From: Mycobacterium kansasii ATCC 12478
GTDB lineage: Bacteria; Actinomycetota; Actinomycetes; Mycobacteriales; Mycobacteriaceae
Length of the DNA: 64,000 nucleotides
Assembly (NCBI RefSeq): GCF_000157895.3
Contig: NC_022663.1
Coordinates: 1,736,001 to 1,800,000, forward strand
Reading direction: 5' to 3'
Shown one piece after another: positions 42,740 to 51,768 of this stretch. Position numbers and translations under genes: made by a program. The stretch's first letter is position 1; the number at the start of each line of letters is the position of its first letter. The notes beneath the pieces were generated by a model, which was not told where the DNA came from, made no database searches, and saw only the letters and a program-made list of their open reading frames with translations.

Positions 42740-44545
42740 TCAGAAGGGCCAAAACAGCGGTGTGTAAATGACGGCTGCGAGGAAAAAAACGATGGTCACC
42801 GGCAGGCCAAGTTTGAGGTAATCCATGAATCGATATCCGCCAGGTCCCATGATGATGGCGTTGGCCGGAGCGGCGACAGGCGTGAGAAATGCCGCAGAAC
42901 AACCGATCAACACGCCCATCAAGAGGGGTACGGGGCTAACGCCAACCGTCTTTGCGACCGAAAGTGTGATGGGGATCATGATCAGCGTTGCTGGGATACC
43001 AGTAAGGACTTGAGTCAGCAGCATGCCGACAACGAAGATCACCGCGAGTATCGCAGCCGGCCCGAGGCGGCCCACAGCGTCCACAATGGTGCCCGCTATG
43101 ACGTCAGCAAGGCCGGACTGCTCGACGGCAGTCGACATCGGGAGAATCCCTGCGATCAAAAAGACGGTGCCCCACTGGACTCGGCGGTAGGCGTCTTCTG
43201 GTGCGATGACGCCGGTAAGGATGACCATAATTGCTGCCAATATTCCGGCTACTGCGGGGGTGAGTAACGCCGTAGCCATCAACGCAACCATTGTGACTGC
43301 AATTGCGATCGCTCGTCCGGACCCCCGTCCGAGTTTGACCGTTTGTCTACGCACCTCACTGGGTGCATCAACGAGAAGTACATCAGGGTTCGCCGATGTA
43401 GCCTCGAGACTATCCCATGACCCTTCGACTAAAAGCGTGTCGCCGACATTGAGTTTCGCGGGCAGATGAATCTCGTGGTCGAGCCGATGCGCCGCCAGCA
43501 CTACGACATCGGTTTCAAGCAGCCGCTGGCCTGCATTCACCTCCTGGTGTACGTAGCGCGATCTCGGGGGGATCATGACCTCGACGATGCCGCCTTGGAC
43601 GTTGAGAAAGTTCTTGAGGGGCTCCGAACCCGAGTGTTGATCAACAATTTCCAGTGCATTCTTCTGGGCATAGCTTTCGATCGATGATCGATCACCAATT
43701 ACGGTAAGGAGTTCCCCTTCCGTAATAGTGCGATCGAACCGAGCTGCTAGCGTTGGTCCACCACGAGCTGACGGTATCAACTTGATGCGGTCAGCTCGTA
43801 TAGCCTGGTCACTGATCCGCGCACCGACCAACGGACTGCTCTTTGTAGGCCGAAGATGGAACACATGATCAAGGCCATAATGCTGGGCGAGGGTCTCCCC
43901 GTGGCTCGACAGATCCGCGGACTGGGACACGGACCTGCGAGGGGGCAGCAACCACACTAAGACCGAGGTGATTACGACAGTTGCAAGGAGAAGTGGCGCA
44001 CCGAGTATTCCGAATGTGAAAAAGCCGACCGTCATGCCCGTGGTGTTTCCGATGGCATGAGCGATCATGATGTTGATCGGTGAACCCACCAGGATAAGCA
44101 GCGGCCCCACCTTTGCAGCGAAGGCCAGCGGCATAAGCATTCGTGACGGAGTCATTCCCATGCGCTGGCAGACCTTGACCGCGCTGGGAACCAACGCCGC
44201 TGTTGCGCCGGTCGCAGTTATGACAGTCCCCATCAACGCTGCCACCGTCATAGTTAGGACCAACGCACGGCTTCTGCTATTGCCAGCGCTCGAATCAATG
44301 ATTCCTGACACCCACGCGGTTACACCGGTAGCATCCAGCGCTTCGGCAACGATCAATAACGAGGCTATGAGAATTACGGTCGGGCTGGAGAACCCAGAAA
44401 TCATTTGATCTGGTGATATCACGCCGACGACGACCAACGCGAAGGCGGAGCCCAAAGCGACTATTTCCATTGGCCATCGATTGAGCGTGAACATGAGTGT
44501 CGCGGCCAGTAGCGTTATCGAGGTCATCCAAGCGGCGGTGGACAT
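42740..44545 (-). CDS. SLC13/DASS family transporter with central TrkA-C domains
   Basis: The 601-residue protein has two hydrophobic halves of five to six helices each, separated by a soluble region of about 180 residues. That region contains two RCK_C (TrkA-C)-like domains (ARFDRTITEGELLTVIGDRS; LPAKLNVGDTLLVEGSWDSL). This layout is typical of bacterial SLC13-type anion/sodium or sulfate symporters. Conserved transport motifs include TGATAALVPSA and VGSPINIMIA. ATG 44545 follows AAGGAGG, a strong ribosome binding site; the longer open frame upstream belongs to an IS630 relic. Its G+C seems lower than its neighbours, fitting acquisition by transfer. Confidence 0.9.
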   Translation of the reverse strand: MSTAAWMTSITLLAATLMFTLNRWPMEIVALGSAFALVVVGVISPDQMISGFSSPTVILIASLLIVAEALDATGVTAWVSGIIDSSAGNSRSRALVLTMTVAALMGTVITATGATAALVPSAVKVCQRMGMTPSRMLMPLAFAAKVGPLLILVGSPINIMIAHAIGNTTGMTVGFFTFGILGAPLLLATVVITSVLVWLLPPRRSVSQSADLSSHGETLAQHYGLDHVFHLRPTKSSPLVGARISDQAIRADRIKLIPSARGGPTLAARFDRTITEGELLTVIGDRSSIESYAQKNALEIVDQHSGSEPLKNFLNVQGGIVEVMIPPRSRYVHQEVNAGQRLLETDVVVLAAHRLDHEIHLPAKLNVGDTLLVEGSWDSLEATSANPDVLLVDAPSEVRRQTVKLGRGSGRAIAIAVTMVALMATALLTPAVAGILAAIMVILTGVIAPEDAYRRVQWGTVFLIAGILPMSTAVEQSGLADVIAGTIVDAVGRLGPAAILAVIFVVGMLLTQVLTGIPATLIMIPITLSVAKTVGVSPVPLLMGVLIGCSAAFLTPVAAPANAIIMGPGGYRFMDYLKLGLPVTIVFFLAAVIYTPLFWPF

Positions 44546-44586
44546 CCAACCTCCTTGAGTTGAGCGAATTGGTGAACTCCGGACTG

Positions 44587-45171
44587 GTGTCCTGCGCCAG
44601 GAATTCGTTGATGATATGAGGCGAGTCGTTCGAGGAATTCGTCGGCGGTTGTTCGAAGTGAACGGCCGTGGGTCGTCGTTCCAGTTCTGGATCCAGGCGC
44701 GGATGTCTTTCTCGAGAACCTGGATGGAACGGTGCGCTCCGCGTCTTAGCTTCTTGTCGGTCAGCAGCGCGAACCAACGCTCGACCTGGTTGCGCCACGA
44801 CGAGTAGGTCGGGGTGAAGTGCACGTTAGACCGTGGGTGCGCCAGCCCGTCCAGCCTCGGGTCAAGGAACCGCAGCGCCACTTACCCACCGTCGGCCGCG
44901 AAACCCGCTCCCGCGCCGCCACCTCCGTGTTAGAGAGCCCCTCGGCACAGGCGAGCACGATCCGCGCCCGTAACGCCAACGCCTGCGCCGACTTGCGCCG
45001 AAGTGCCCACCTGGTCAGCGTCTCGCACTCCTCATCGGTCAGCACCAGCTCCGTATTCGTTCGCCCTCGCTTCGTCGCACCCGAATCATCGTATTCATCA
45101 ACGGAATTCGCGTTGACCAGGGTCGACAACCAGCAGTTACAACTATGTAAGTGAATTCCTGGGCAGGACAC
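44587..45171 (-). mobile_element. Internally deleted IS630-family element with both ends
   Basis: GTGTCCTGCGCCAGGAATTC at 44587-44606 and the inverse of GTGTCCTGCCCAGGAATTC at 45153-45171 are terminal inverted repeats. Inside, the minus strand encodes an N-terminal transposase part (LVLTDEECETLTRWALRRKS, ALALRARIVLACAEG), then a jump to the C-terminal part (VHFTPTYSSWRNQVERWFAL, RSIQVLEKDIRAWIQNWNDD). About 500 bases of the catalytic middle are missing and the frames no longer agree. The element is dead on its own. A second IS630 copy abuts it on the right. Confidence 0.82.
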
Positions 45172-46271
45172 TAGTGTCCCGCACCAGGAATTCGTTGAAG
45201 ATACGAGTTGAGTCGTTCGAGGACCTCGTCGGCGGTTTTGGTCCAGGCGAAGGGTTGGGGGTTGTCGTTCCACGCCGTGATCCAGTTGCGGATGTCTTTT
45301 TCCAGAGCCGGGATTGATCGGTGCGTGCCGCGGCGCAGTTTCTCATCGGTCAGCAACGCGAACCACCGTGCGACCTGGCTGAGCCAGGACGAATAGTTCG
45401 GCGTGAAGTGCATGTGGAAGCGGGGATGCGCGGCAAGCCATTTCGCCACCACCGGAGACTCGTCGGTTGCGTAGTTGTCGCAGATCAGATGCACATCGAG
45501 GCCGGCGGGAACCTCGGCGTCGAGTTTGACCAGGAATTTCTTGAATTCCGTCGCGCGGTGGCGGCGCCGGTGGATCGATCCGTAGACCTGCCCGGTGGCC
45601 ACATTCAGAGCGGCGAACAATGTGGTGATGCCGTGGCGGACGTAGTCGTGGGTACGACGTTCGGGCAATCCCGGCATCATCGGCAGCACCGGGGCAGTGC
45701 GGTCCAGGGCCTGGATCTGGGATTTCTCGTCCACGCACAGCACCAGGGCCTTCTCCGGGGGGTCCAGATACAACCCGGCGACATCGCGAACCTTGTCGAT
45801 GAACTGCGGATCGTCGCTGAGCTTGAACGTGTCGACCAGATGGGGCTTGAGTCCAAGAGCCTTCCAGATTCGGCCCACCGTCGATTTCGACAGCCCACTT
45901 CGCTCGGCCATCGATTTGCGCGACCATTTGGACGCGGCTTTGGGCTGGCTCTCCAGCGTGTCGACCAGTACCTGCTCAATCCGGTCGTCGGTGATCGTGC
46001 GCGGAGCGCCGGGTCGCGGCTCATCGGTCAAACCGTCTAACCGATCCTTGACAAACCGTGCCCGCCACTTACACACCGTCTGCGGCCACACGCCCACCTC
46101 GGCGGCGACGTCCTTATTGGATTTACCTGTTGCACAACACAATACGATCCGAGACCGCTGCGCCAGCGCCTGCGAGGACTTCGGTCGCCGCGCCCAACGC
46201 TCCAACGTCTGCCGCTCATCATCTGTCAACGTCAACTCGGCCACCGGCCGTCCCCTGCTCGCCACCAACAA
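45171..46271 (-). CDS. IS630-family transposase with altered catalytic residue
   Basis: The 366-residue transposase has an N-terminal helix-turn-helix pair (ERWARRPKSSQALAQRSRIV, NKDVAAEVGVWPQTVCKWRA) and a DDE domain: Asp181 in LCVDEKSQIQ and Asp265 in LICDNYATD. The third catalytic residue should be Glu in a QVERWF motif, as the neighbouring relic has, but here it is Ala301 in SSWLSQVARWFALLTDEKL. The gene is otherwise full length. The enzyme is probably inactive unless the motif is read differently. The TAG stop uses the TA target site. Confidence 0.9.
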   Translation of the reverse strand: MLVASRGRPVAELTLTDDERQTLERWARRPKSSQALAQRSRIVLCCATGKSNKDVAAEVGVWPQTVCKWRARFVKDRLDGLTDEPRPGAPRTITDDRIEQVLVDTLESQPKAASKWSRKSMAERSGLSKSTVGRIWKALGLKPHLVDTFKLSDDPQFIDKVRDVAGLYLDPPEKALVLCVDEKSQIQALDRTAPVLPMMPGLPERRTHDYVRHGITTLFAALNVATGQVYGSIHRRRHRATEFKKFLVKLDAEVPAGLDVHLICDNYATDESPVVAKWLAAHPRFHMHFTPNYSSWLSQVARWFALLTDEKLRRGTHRSIPALEKDIRNWITAWNDNPQPFAWTKTADEVLERLNSYLQRIPGAGH

Positions 46272-46309
46272 AGCATATATTTATTCGTTCAATTTCTGGC
46301 GCAGGACGC
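45174..46309. mobile_element. IS630-family insertion sequence, about 1136 bp
   Basis: The left end GTGTCCCGCACCAGGAATTC (45174-45193) and the right end read inwards, GCGTCCTGCGCCAGAAATTG, are imperfect inverted repeats (15 of 20 identical). TA dinucleotides flank the element at 45172-45173 and 46310-46311, as expected for IS630/Tc1-type insertion. The left TA touches the end of the deleted relative at 44587-45171. The right side disrupts or abuts an exported-protein gene. Confidence 0.85.
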
Positions 46310-46311
46310 TA

Positions 46312-46694
46312 GCCCAGCTGATGCCGGTGCTGCGGGCGGTGGCTCAGGACCGAAATGGCCACGAACTCGTGCGCACCTACCCGGCTGAGACCGGCTTGCA
46401 CGGCCGCGCCCTCCTGCGGTTGTGCCGGACCGGCCCTCATCCAGTCCCCAGCAGATGGCGTGACCGAATTGCATTGCGTCGCTGTCGTCTTGGCCGATTT
46501 TCAAGGCCTCGCGGTGGATGGTGTCGAGGGGCTCCGGGTTGACCTGCGGCTCCGATGCTGCGGGCAGACGGCATGGGCGGCAAGACAACCGGTGATTGCG
46601 CGGTTTGGCCCGACGCGAGAAGTACCGGTCCGACGACCCGGGGAATGGCCACCAGCGCGATGCCGCAGATCGCGGCGACACGGCGGTTGAACAT
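46312..46694 (-). pseudogene. Frameshifted small exported protein gene
   Basis: From ATG 46694 the product begins MFNRRVAAICGIALVAIPRV, a signal-peptide-like segment, then QTAQSPVVLPP. A shift to the neighbouring frame then gives PQVNPEPLDTIHREALKIGQ and DDSDAMQFGHAICWGLDEG, which looks like the conserved part of a small secreted mycobacterial protein (DUF732-like). Neither frame alone makes a sensible protein. The IS630 element lies directly at its 3' side. The call is tentative. Confidence 0.45.
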
Positions 46695-46811
46695 GGGTGC
46701 TTCTTCGCTGAGGTCGCAGTGCTCTTGTCCGCGCCTCGAGCGTCCGGCCGCAGAACAGCCGGAAACTCAACGAGACGTTGGCCCCTCGTCGCCTCCTTGG
46801 CGACACTGGCG

Positions 46812-48113
46812 TCAGCAGGTTGCGGAAACCTCGATGCGGGGCAGCCGGTCGCGGTCGCGGATGTAGGTGACCAAGGCACCGGCCGACAAAGCGATGCCCA
46901 GGCCCAGCGCGCACACCGTGACCGATCGGATCAGCTCGGCACCGCCGGCGCCGTCTGAATAAAGCAAGGACCGACAGCCCAGGAATGCCTGGCGCACCGG
47001 TTCGAATTCGGCGAGCCAGGCCACGAACCGCGGCGAGGCCTCCAACGGGATGGTGGCACCAGCCGACGGAATCCCCAGGAAGATGAACACGAACACGCTG
47101 ATCAACGCACCCCAGGTGCCCAGGGCCGCGATCAGCGAACTCGACATGACGCCAACCGTGGCGACAATGAAGGCACCGAACAACCACACCGCCAGCAGCT
47201 GTGGCGCCGGCATACCCAGCGCAACCGCGATCCCTAGGCAGACCGCAGATGTCGGCAGGGCCAGCAGCGACAGTAGCGTCCACTCCACGAGCAACGCCTG
47301 CAGCCGGGAGACCCTAATGCGGTCGGCTAACCGCTGCCATCGCCCATGGTTTACCGGCGCCGAACGCAGTAGCGCCCCGGCGGTCAGGCTCACCACGACC
47401 GCGGCCGTAACGCCGCCGATCACCAGCAGTAACGAGCAGTACAAGACGGAAACTCCACTCCCGCCGTCGGGAGGCTCGGCCCCGATGGTGTCGACGTCGA
47501 TCGGGCTGGCCAGCACCATCAAGGCGCCTCCCGGCACCGGCGCGCCGTCGCTTTGCCGTCGTAGTTGCGCGGTGAGCATGGTGCCGGCCCTGGCGTTGAC
47601 GACCGCCAATGCCTTCCGCATCGCCTTCTCGGCGATGACGGCGGCGACGGCGCCGGACCGCTGGCCGGTCGAGATGGTGATGACCGGCTTGAGGGGTTGC
47701 CCCGGCTGCAAGGTCGCATCCGGCAACGCGAACAGTCGCTGGGACAGGTCCCAGGGCAGCAAGACCTGCGCGTAAACCTTCCCGGTCTCGAGTTGGTCGC
47801 GCGCTTGATCGGCCGGCAGCACCCGGATGTCGAACTGGTTCCTGTCCATATTGGCCGCAAGCCCGTCGGCGATGAGTCGGCCCGTCATCCCCGTGTCCTG
47901 GTTGACGATCGCGATCGGAAAATGTCGCAGGTTAGCACCGGGGTTAAGGGCGCCGCCGACGTAGAACAGACCCAACCCGTACATCAGCGCGACCGCGACG
48001 ATGATCGGGCCCAGCCACACCCGCGGCGTGCACAACGACACGCGGCCGGCCGGTCGGAATGCCTGGCGCCTAGGTGAAAGCGTAAGAATGAGAACTCCTT
48101 TGGTCCGCGCCAT
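46812..48113 (-). CDS. YhgE/Pip-like membrane protein (ABC-2-type fold)
   Basis: The 433-residue protein has an N-terminal transmembrane helix (WLGPIIVAVALMYGLGLFYV), then an extracytoplasmic domain of about 180 residues (FPIAIVNQDTGMTGRLIADG; VYAQVLLPWDLSQRLFALPD). Five C-terminal helices follow with FIFLGIPSAGATIPLEASPR. This is the plan of YhgE/Pip and DUF3533 proteins related to ABC-2 permeases; roles in secretion or stress have been suggested for relatives but none is assigned here. No ATPase gene is adjacent. It lies in the accessory block next to bpoB. Confidence 0.78.
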   Translation of the reverse strand: MARTKGVLILTLSPRRQAFRPAGRVSLCTPRVWLGPIIVAVALMYGLGLFYVGGALNPGANLRHFPIAIVNQDTGMTGRLIADGLAANMDRNQFDIRVLPADQARDQLETGKVYAQVLLPWDLSQRLFALPDATLQPGQPLKPVITISTGQRSGAVAAVIAEKAMRKALAVVNARAGTMLTAQLRRQSDGAPVPGGALMVLASPIDVDTIGAEPPDGGSGVSVLYCSLLLVIGGVTAAVVVSLTAGALLRSAPVNHGRWQRLADRIRVSRLQALLVEWTLLSLLALPTSAVCLGIAVALGMPAPQLLAVWLFGAFIVATVGVMSSSLIAALGTWGALISVFVFIFLGIPSAGATIPLEASPRFVAWLAEFEPVRQAFLGCRSLLYSDGAGGAELIRSVTVCALGLGIALSAGALVTYIRDRDRLPRIEVSATC

Positions 48114-48304
48114 GTCGCCCTGGCCGGCAAGGCCCTAAATTTTTGTCAACCTAGGATGACATATAAGACGGCGTGTCGGGGTGGGTGTCAGCCGTGAAGT
48201 TGCTGTGAGACCGGGCTCCTGCGGCCGCCGCGGCGGAGATGGCCCGCGGTCACGTCGCCACCCTGGATGAATGTGCTTAAACGAACTAGGTAACGTCGGA
48301 ATGC

Positions 48305-49177
48305 GTGAGCACCGTGAGCAGCCCCCGCACTGTCGAGTTTTCCGGTGTCGGGGAAATCACGCTGGTCGCCGACGAATGGAACCGCGGCGCCGAGGCGGCC
48401 GATCGGCCGAGCATCCTGATGTTGCACGGCGGCGGCCAAAACCGGTTCTCCTGGAAGAAGACCGGGCAGATCCTGGCGAACGAGGGGTTTCACGTCGTCG
48501 CGCTCGACACCCGTGGACATGGGGACAGCGATCGAGCGCCGGCCGCGGATTACGCCGTCGAGACCCTCACCGAGGACGTGTTGCAGGTCATGGATGCGAT
48601 CGGTCGTCACGTGGTGGTAATCGGGGCCAGCATGGGCGGGCTGACCGGCATCCTGGTCGCCGATGCCGCCGGCCCCGAACGGGTGACGGGATTGGTGCTG
48701 GTCGACGTGGTACCCCGGTACGAGAAGGAGGGCAGCGCCCGCATCCGGGATTTCATGCGCACCAACCTTGATGGTTTCGCTTCGCTCGAGGAAGCCGCCG
48801 ACGCCGTCGCGGCCTATCTGCCGCACCGCACCAAGCCGCGCAGTCCCGAGGGGTTGAAGAAGAATCTGCGGCTGCGCGACGGACGGTGGTACTGGCACTG
48901 GGATCCGGCGATGATGACCGCACCCCTGGATGACCCGGACCTGCGCACCGAGAACTTCGAGCGGGCGGCGGTGAATCTGAAGATCCCGATCCTGTTGATC
49001 CGCGGCAAACTCTCCGACGTGGTCAGCCCGGAAGGGGTCCAGGACTTTTTGGCCAAAGTGCCGCGCGCGGAGTTCGTCGAGCTGTCCAACGCCGGCCACA
49101 CCGCCGCCGGCGACGACAATGACGCCTTCAGCGATGCGGTGGTGGACTTCGTCAGGCGGACGGTTGCCGCGACCTAA
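48305..49177 (+). CDS. bpoB: Alpha/beta hydrolase, BpoB-like
   Basis: The 290-residue hydrolase has the oxyanion motif HGGGQN (41-46), nucleophile Ser109 in VIGASMGG, and the catalytic His in NAGHTAAGDDND. Position next to gnd2-zwf1 matches H37Rv Rv1123c, annotated as a possible peroxidase BpoB (non-haem bromoperoxidase type). True activity is more likely esterase or hydrolase. The start is GTG 48305; it has no strong ribosome binding sequence. It converges with gnd2, with 14 bases between the stops. Confidence 0.88.
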   Translation: MSTVSSPRTVEFSGVGEITLVADEWNRGAEAADRPSILMLHGGGQNRFSWKKTGQILANEGFHVVALDTRGHGDSDRAPAADYAVETLTEDVLQVMDAIGRHVVVIGASMGGLTGILVADAAGPERVTGLVLVDVVPRYEKEGSARIRDFMRTNLDGFASLEEAADAVAAYLPHRTKPRSPEGLKKNLRLRDGRWYWHWDPAMMTAPLDDPDLRTENFERAAVNLKIPILLIRGKLSDVVSPEGVQDFLAKVPRAEFVELSNAGHTAAGDDNDAFSDAVVDFVRRTVAAT

Positions 49178-49191
49178 TTTTTCTAGCTTCG

Positions 49192-50214
49192 CTAGTTGGC
49201 CGGTTTCTCGGCGTGTCCGCCGAACTGCTTACGCATGGCCGACAACGCCTTGTTGGCGAAGTCGTCGAGGTCACGCGAGGCGAACCGGGACTGCAGCGCG
49301 GTGGTGAGCACCGGCGCGGGCACGCCCTCGTCGATCGCCGCGATCGAGGTCCACCGGCCCTCCCCGGAATCGGAGACCCGCCCCGAAAACTCCTGCAGCT
49401 CAGGCGATTCGTGCAGTGCGATCGCGGTCAGATCCAGCAGCCACGAGCCGATGACACTGCCGCGGCGCCACAGTTCGGCGACCTCGGGGATGTCGATGTC
49501 GTACTGGTAATACTCCGGGTTGGACAGCGGCGCGGTCTCGGCGTCACCCTGCTGCACGCGGGTGCCGATGTCGGCATTGCGCAGGATGTTCAGGCCCTCG
49601 GCCAGCGAGGCCATCATCCCGTACTCGATGCCGTTGTGCACCATCTTGACGAAGTGTCCCGCCCCGGACGGCCCGCAATGGAAGTAGCCCTTCTCCGATT
49701 GCGCGACCTCGCCATCGCGGCCGGGCGTGCGCGGCGCCGCCTCCACGCCCGGCGCGACGGTGGCAAAGATCGCCTCGGCGTGCGCAAATGCGCCGGCATC
49801 CCCGCCGATCATCAGACAGTAGCCACGCTCCAGGCCCCACACGCCCCCGCTGGTGCCGGTGTCCAGCAAGTGAATTCCCTTGTCGGACAGCAGCTTTGCG
49901 TGCGTGATGTCGTCGCGATAATAGGTGTTACCGCCGTCGATCACGATGTCTCCGGAGTCCAGGGTCTCGGCCAGCTCCTTGATGACCCCGGTGGTGATGT
50001 TGCCCGCTGGCACCATCACCCACACGACTCGCGGCGCGGAGAGTCTGTCACGCAGCTCCCGCAGTGACGACACCCCGGTGGTGTTGTCCTCCCCCGCCAA
50101 AGCCTTGACGGCGTCGGGGTTGTGGTCGTACACCACGCATTCGTGCCCACCTTTGACCACTCGACGGACGATGTTGGCACCCATCCGGCCCAGACCGATC
50201 ATCCCTAGCTGCAT
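49192..50214 (-). CDS. gnd2: 6-phosphogluconate dehydrogenase Gnd2
   Basis: Gnd2 oxidatively decarboxylates 6-phosphogluconate to ribulose 5-phosphate in the pentose phosphate pathway. The 340-residue short-type enzyme has the dinucleotide motif GLGRMGANI at 7-15, the substrate motif DTGTSGGVWGLERGYCLMIG, and the catalytic GPSGAGHFVKMVHNGIEYGM segment containing Lys and Asn-Gly. The length equals M. tuberculosis Rv1122. It starts 15 bases after the zwf1 stop, so the two steps are made from one operon. Confidence 0.96.
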   Translation of the reverse strand: MQLGMIGLGRMGANIVRRVVKGGHECVVYDHNPDAVKALAGEDNTTGVSSLRELRDRLSAPRVVWVMVPAGNITTGVIKELAETLDSGDIVIDGGNTYYRDDITHAKLLSDKGIHLLDTGTSGGVWGLERGYCLMIGGDAGAFAHAEAIFATVAPGVEAAPRTPGRDGEVAQSEKGYFHCGPSGAGHFVKMVHNGIEYGMMASLAEGLNILRNADIGTRVQQGDAETAPLSNPEYYQYDIDIPEVAELWRRGSVIGSWLLDLTAIALHESPELQEFSGRVSDSGEGRWTSIAAIDEGVPAPVLTTALQSRFASRDLDDFANKALSAMRKQFGGHAEKPAN

Positions 50215-50229
50215 ATGATTTCGTCTCCC

Positions 50230-51639
50230 TTACTGTGCTGTTCTTGCGCCGCGAGGCAGCCACGGCTGTTGCCAACTGCGGTGACCACGCAGCAGCGTCT
50301 GCGCGGCATCGGGTCCCCAGGAACCGCGGTCGTACTGGTGGACTTCGCCCGGGTTGTCGAGCACCGGCTGCACGATCCGCCAGGTCTCCTCGATGCTGTC
50401 TTCGCGGGCGAAGAGCTGGCGATCACCCTGCAATCCGGCGTGCAGGAGTCGCTCATAGGGACGGATCGGCTCACCGAGGTCTTCGGCGAACGAGGAGTCC
50501 AGGTGGATGTCTTGCCACGCATTGTGGGTGTGGGCCGAAATCTGTAGCCGCATCCCGGGGTCGGGATCGATGCGCAGCACGATCTGGTTGGGCTCGGGCG
50601 GCCTGCGGTTGGGCAGAAACGCCAACCCGGGAACGTGGTGCAGAAACATCCGAACCTCGGTTACCTTCTCCGGCAACGCTTTTCCGGCCCTCAGGAATAT
50701 CGGTACGCCCGCCCAGCGCCAGTTGTCGATCTCGGTCCGCAGCGCGACGTAGGTCTCGGTCTGCGAATTCTGGGTCACCCCGGCAACATCGCCGTAGCCC
50801 CGGTACTGGCCGCGCACGTAACGCGCCGGCTCCAGCGCCGGCATCGCGCGAAACACCTCGGCCTTCTTGTCGTTGAGATCGTCGGCGCTGGCGCCGACCG
50901 GCGGCTCCATCGTCACCAGCGCCAACACCTGCAGCAGATGGTTCTGCACGACGTCACGCAGCGCCCCAACCGCGTCGTAGAAGGAGCCGCGGTCCTCGAC
51001 GCCGAAGTTCTCCGCCATGGTGACGTGGATCTCGGAAATGCTCTTGGAATCCCACAACTCGGCCAGGCCGCGATTGGCGAAGCGCAAGTATTGCAGCTCG
51101 ACGACGGGCTGTTTGCCCAGGAAGTGGTCGACGCGCAGGATCTGCTCTTCGTCGAGCACCGCGCGCAGCCTGGAGTTGAGTTCGCGCGCCGAGGCCAGGT
51201 CGTGGCCGAAGGGCTTTTCCACCGCGACGCGTGCGCCCCGAACCAGGTCGGCCGCCGCCAGATTCTCGACGATCGGGGCGAACAACGCAGGCGGCATTTC
51301 CAGGTAGTACAGGGGGCGACGTCCGGAACCGATCTGCTTGGCCAGCGATGTGTACAAGGCGCTGTCGGTCACGTCGCCCGATAGATAGGACAACCGGCTG
51401 GCCAACCGGGCGAACACCTTGTCGTCGAACTTCTCCCCCGACTGACCGATGGCCTCCCGGGCCCGCTCGACCAGCTTGTCCACCGGGATGTCGTCACTGG
51501 CCACACCCACGATCGGACAGTCCAGCAACCCCCGACGCTCCAACCGGTACAGCGCGCGGAAAGTCATCTTGCGCGCCAGATCACCGGTAATTCCGAAGAT
51601 CACCAACACGTCTGAGGCACTAGATACGCTACCGGCCAA
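50230..51639 (-). CDS. zwf1: Glucose-6-phosphate dehydrogenase Zwf1
   Basis: Zwf1 oxidises glucose 6-phosphate to 6-phosphogluconolactone, feeding gnd2 downstream. The protein of about 469 residues has the coenzyme motif VIFGITGDLARK near residue 13, the active-site motif DHFLGKQPVVELQYLRF, and VAVEKPFGHD. I prefer the TTG at 51639 (GGAGG 6 bases before it), which gives nearly the M. tuberculosis length of 466. ATG 51660 would add seven residues and lacks a ribosome binding site. The gene is divergent from the adenylate cyclase gene. Confidence 0.95.
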   Translation of the reverse strand: MAGSVSSASDVLVIFGITGDLARKMTFRALYRLERRGLLDCPIVGVASDDIPVDKLVERAREAIGQSGEKFDDKVFARLASRLSYLSGDVTDSALYTSLAKQIGSGRRPLYYLEMPPALFAPIVENLAAADLVRGARVAVEKPFGHDLASARELNSRLRAVLDEEQILRVDHFLGKQPVVELQYLRFANRGLAELWDSKSISEIHVTMAENFGVEDRGSFYDAVGALRDVVQNHLLQVLALVTMEPPVGASADDLNDKKAEVFRAMPALEPARYVRGQYRGYGDVAGVTQNSQTETYVALRTEIDNWRWAGVPIFLRAGKALPEKVTEVRMFLHHVPGLAFLPNRRPPEPNQIVLRIDPDPGMRLQISAHTHNAWQDIHLDSSFAEDLGEPIRPYERLLHAGLQGDRQLFAREDSIEETWRIVQPVLDNPGEVHQYDRGSWGPDAAQTLLRGHRSWQQPWLPRGARTAQ

Positions 51640-51768
51640 TGCCCACCTCCAGGACGTCATCTGCGAAAGTCACCCAACGGCTTGACAGCTACTTCCCGTG
51701 GTGGCCGACCTCAACCCTAGACATTGCCTCCTGGCCCGACAAGATCGACTCAGCCGGGCCCGGGAAGA

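Noticed and set aside
44546..44881. 112-residue N-terminal extension of the SLC13 transporter
   Set aside because: It encodes the C-terminal part of an IS630 transposase out of context; a strong AAGGAGG precedes the ATG at 44545.
48188..49099. 303-codon minus-strand frame over bpoB
   Set aside because: It is antisense to a clear alpha/beta hydrolase with all catalytic residues.
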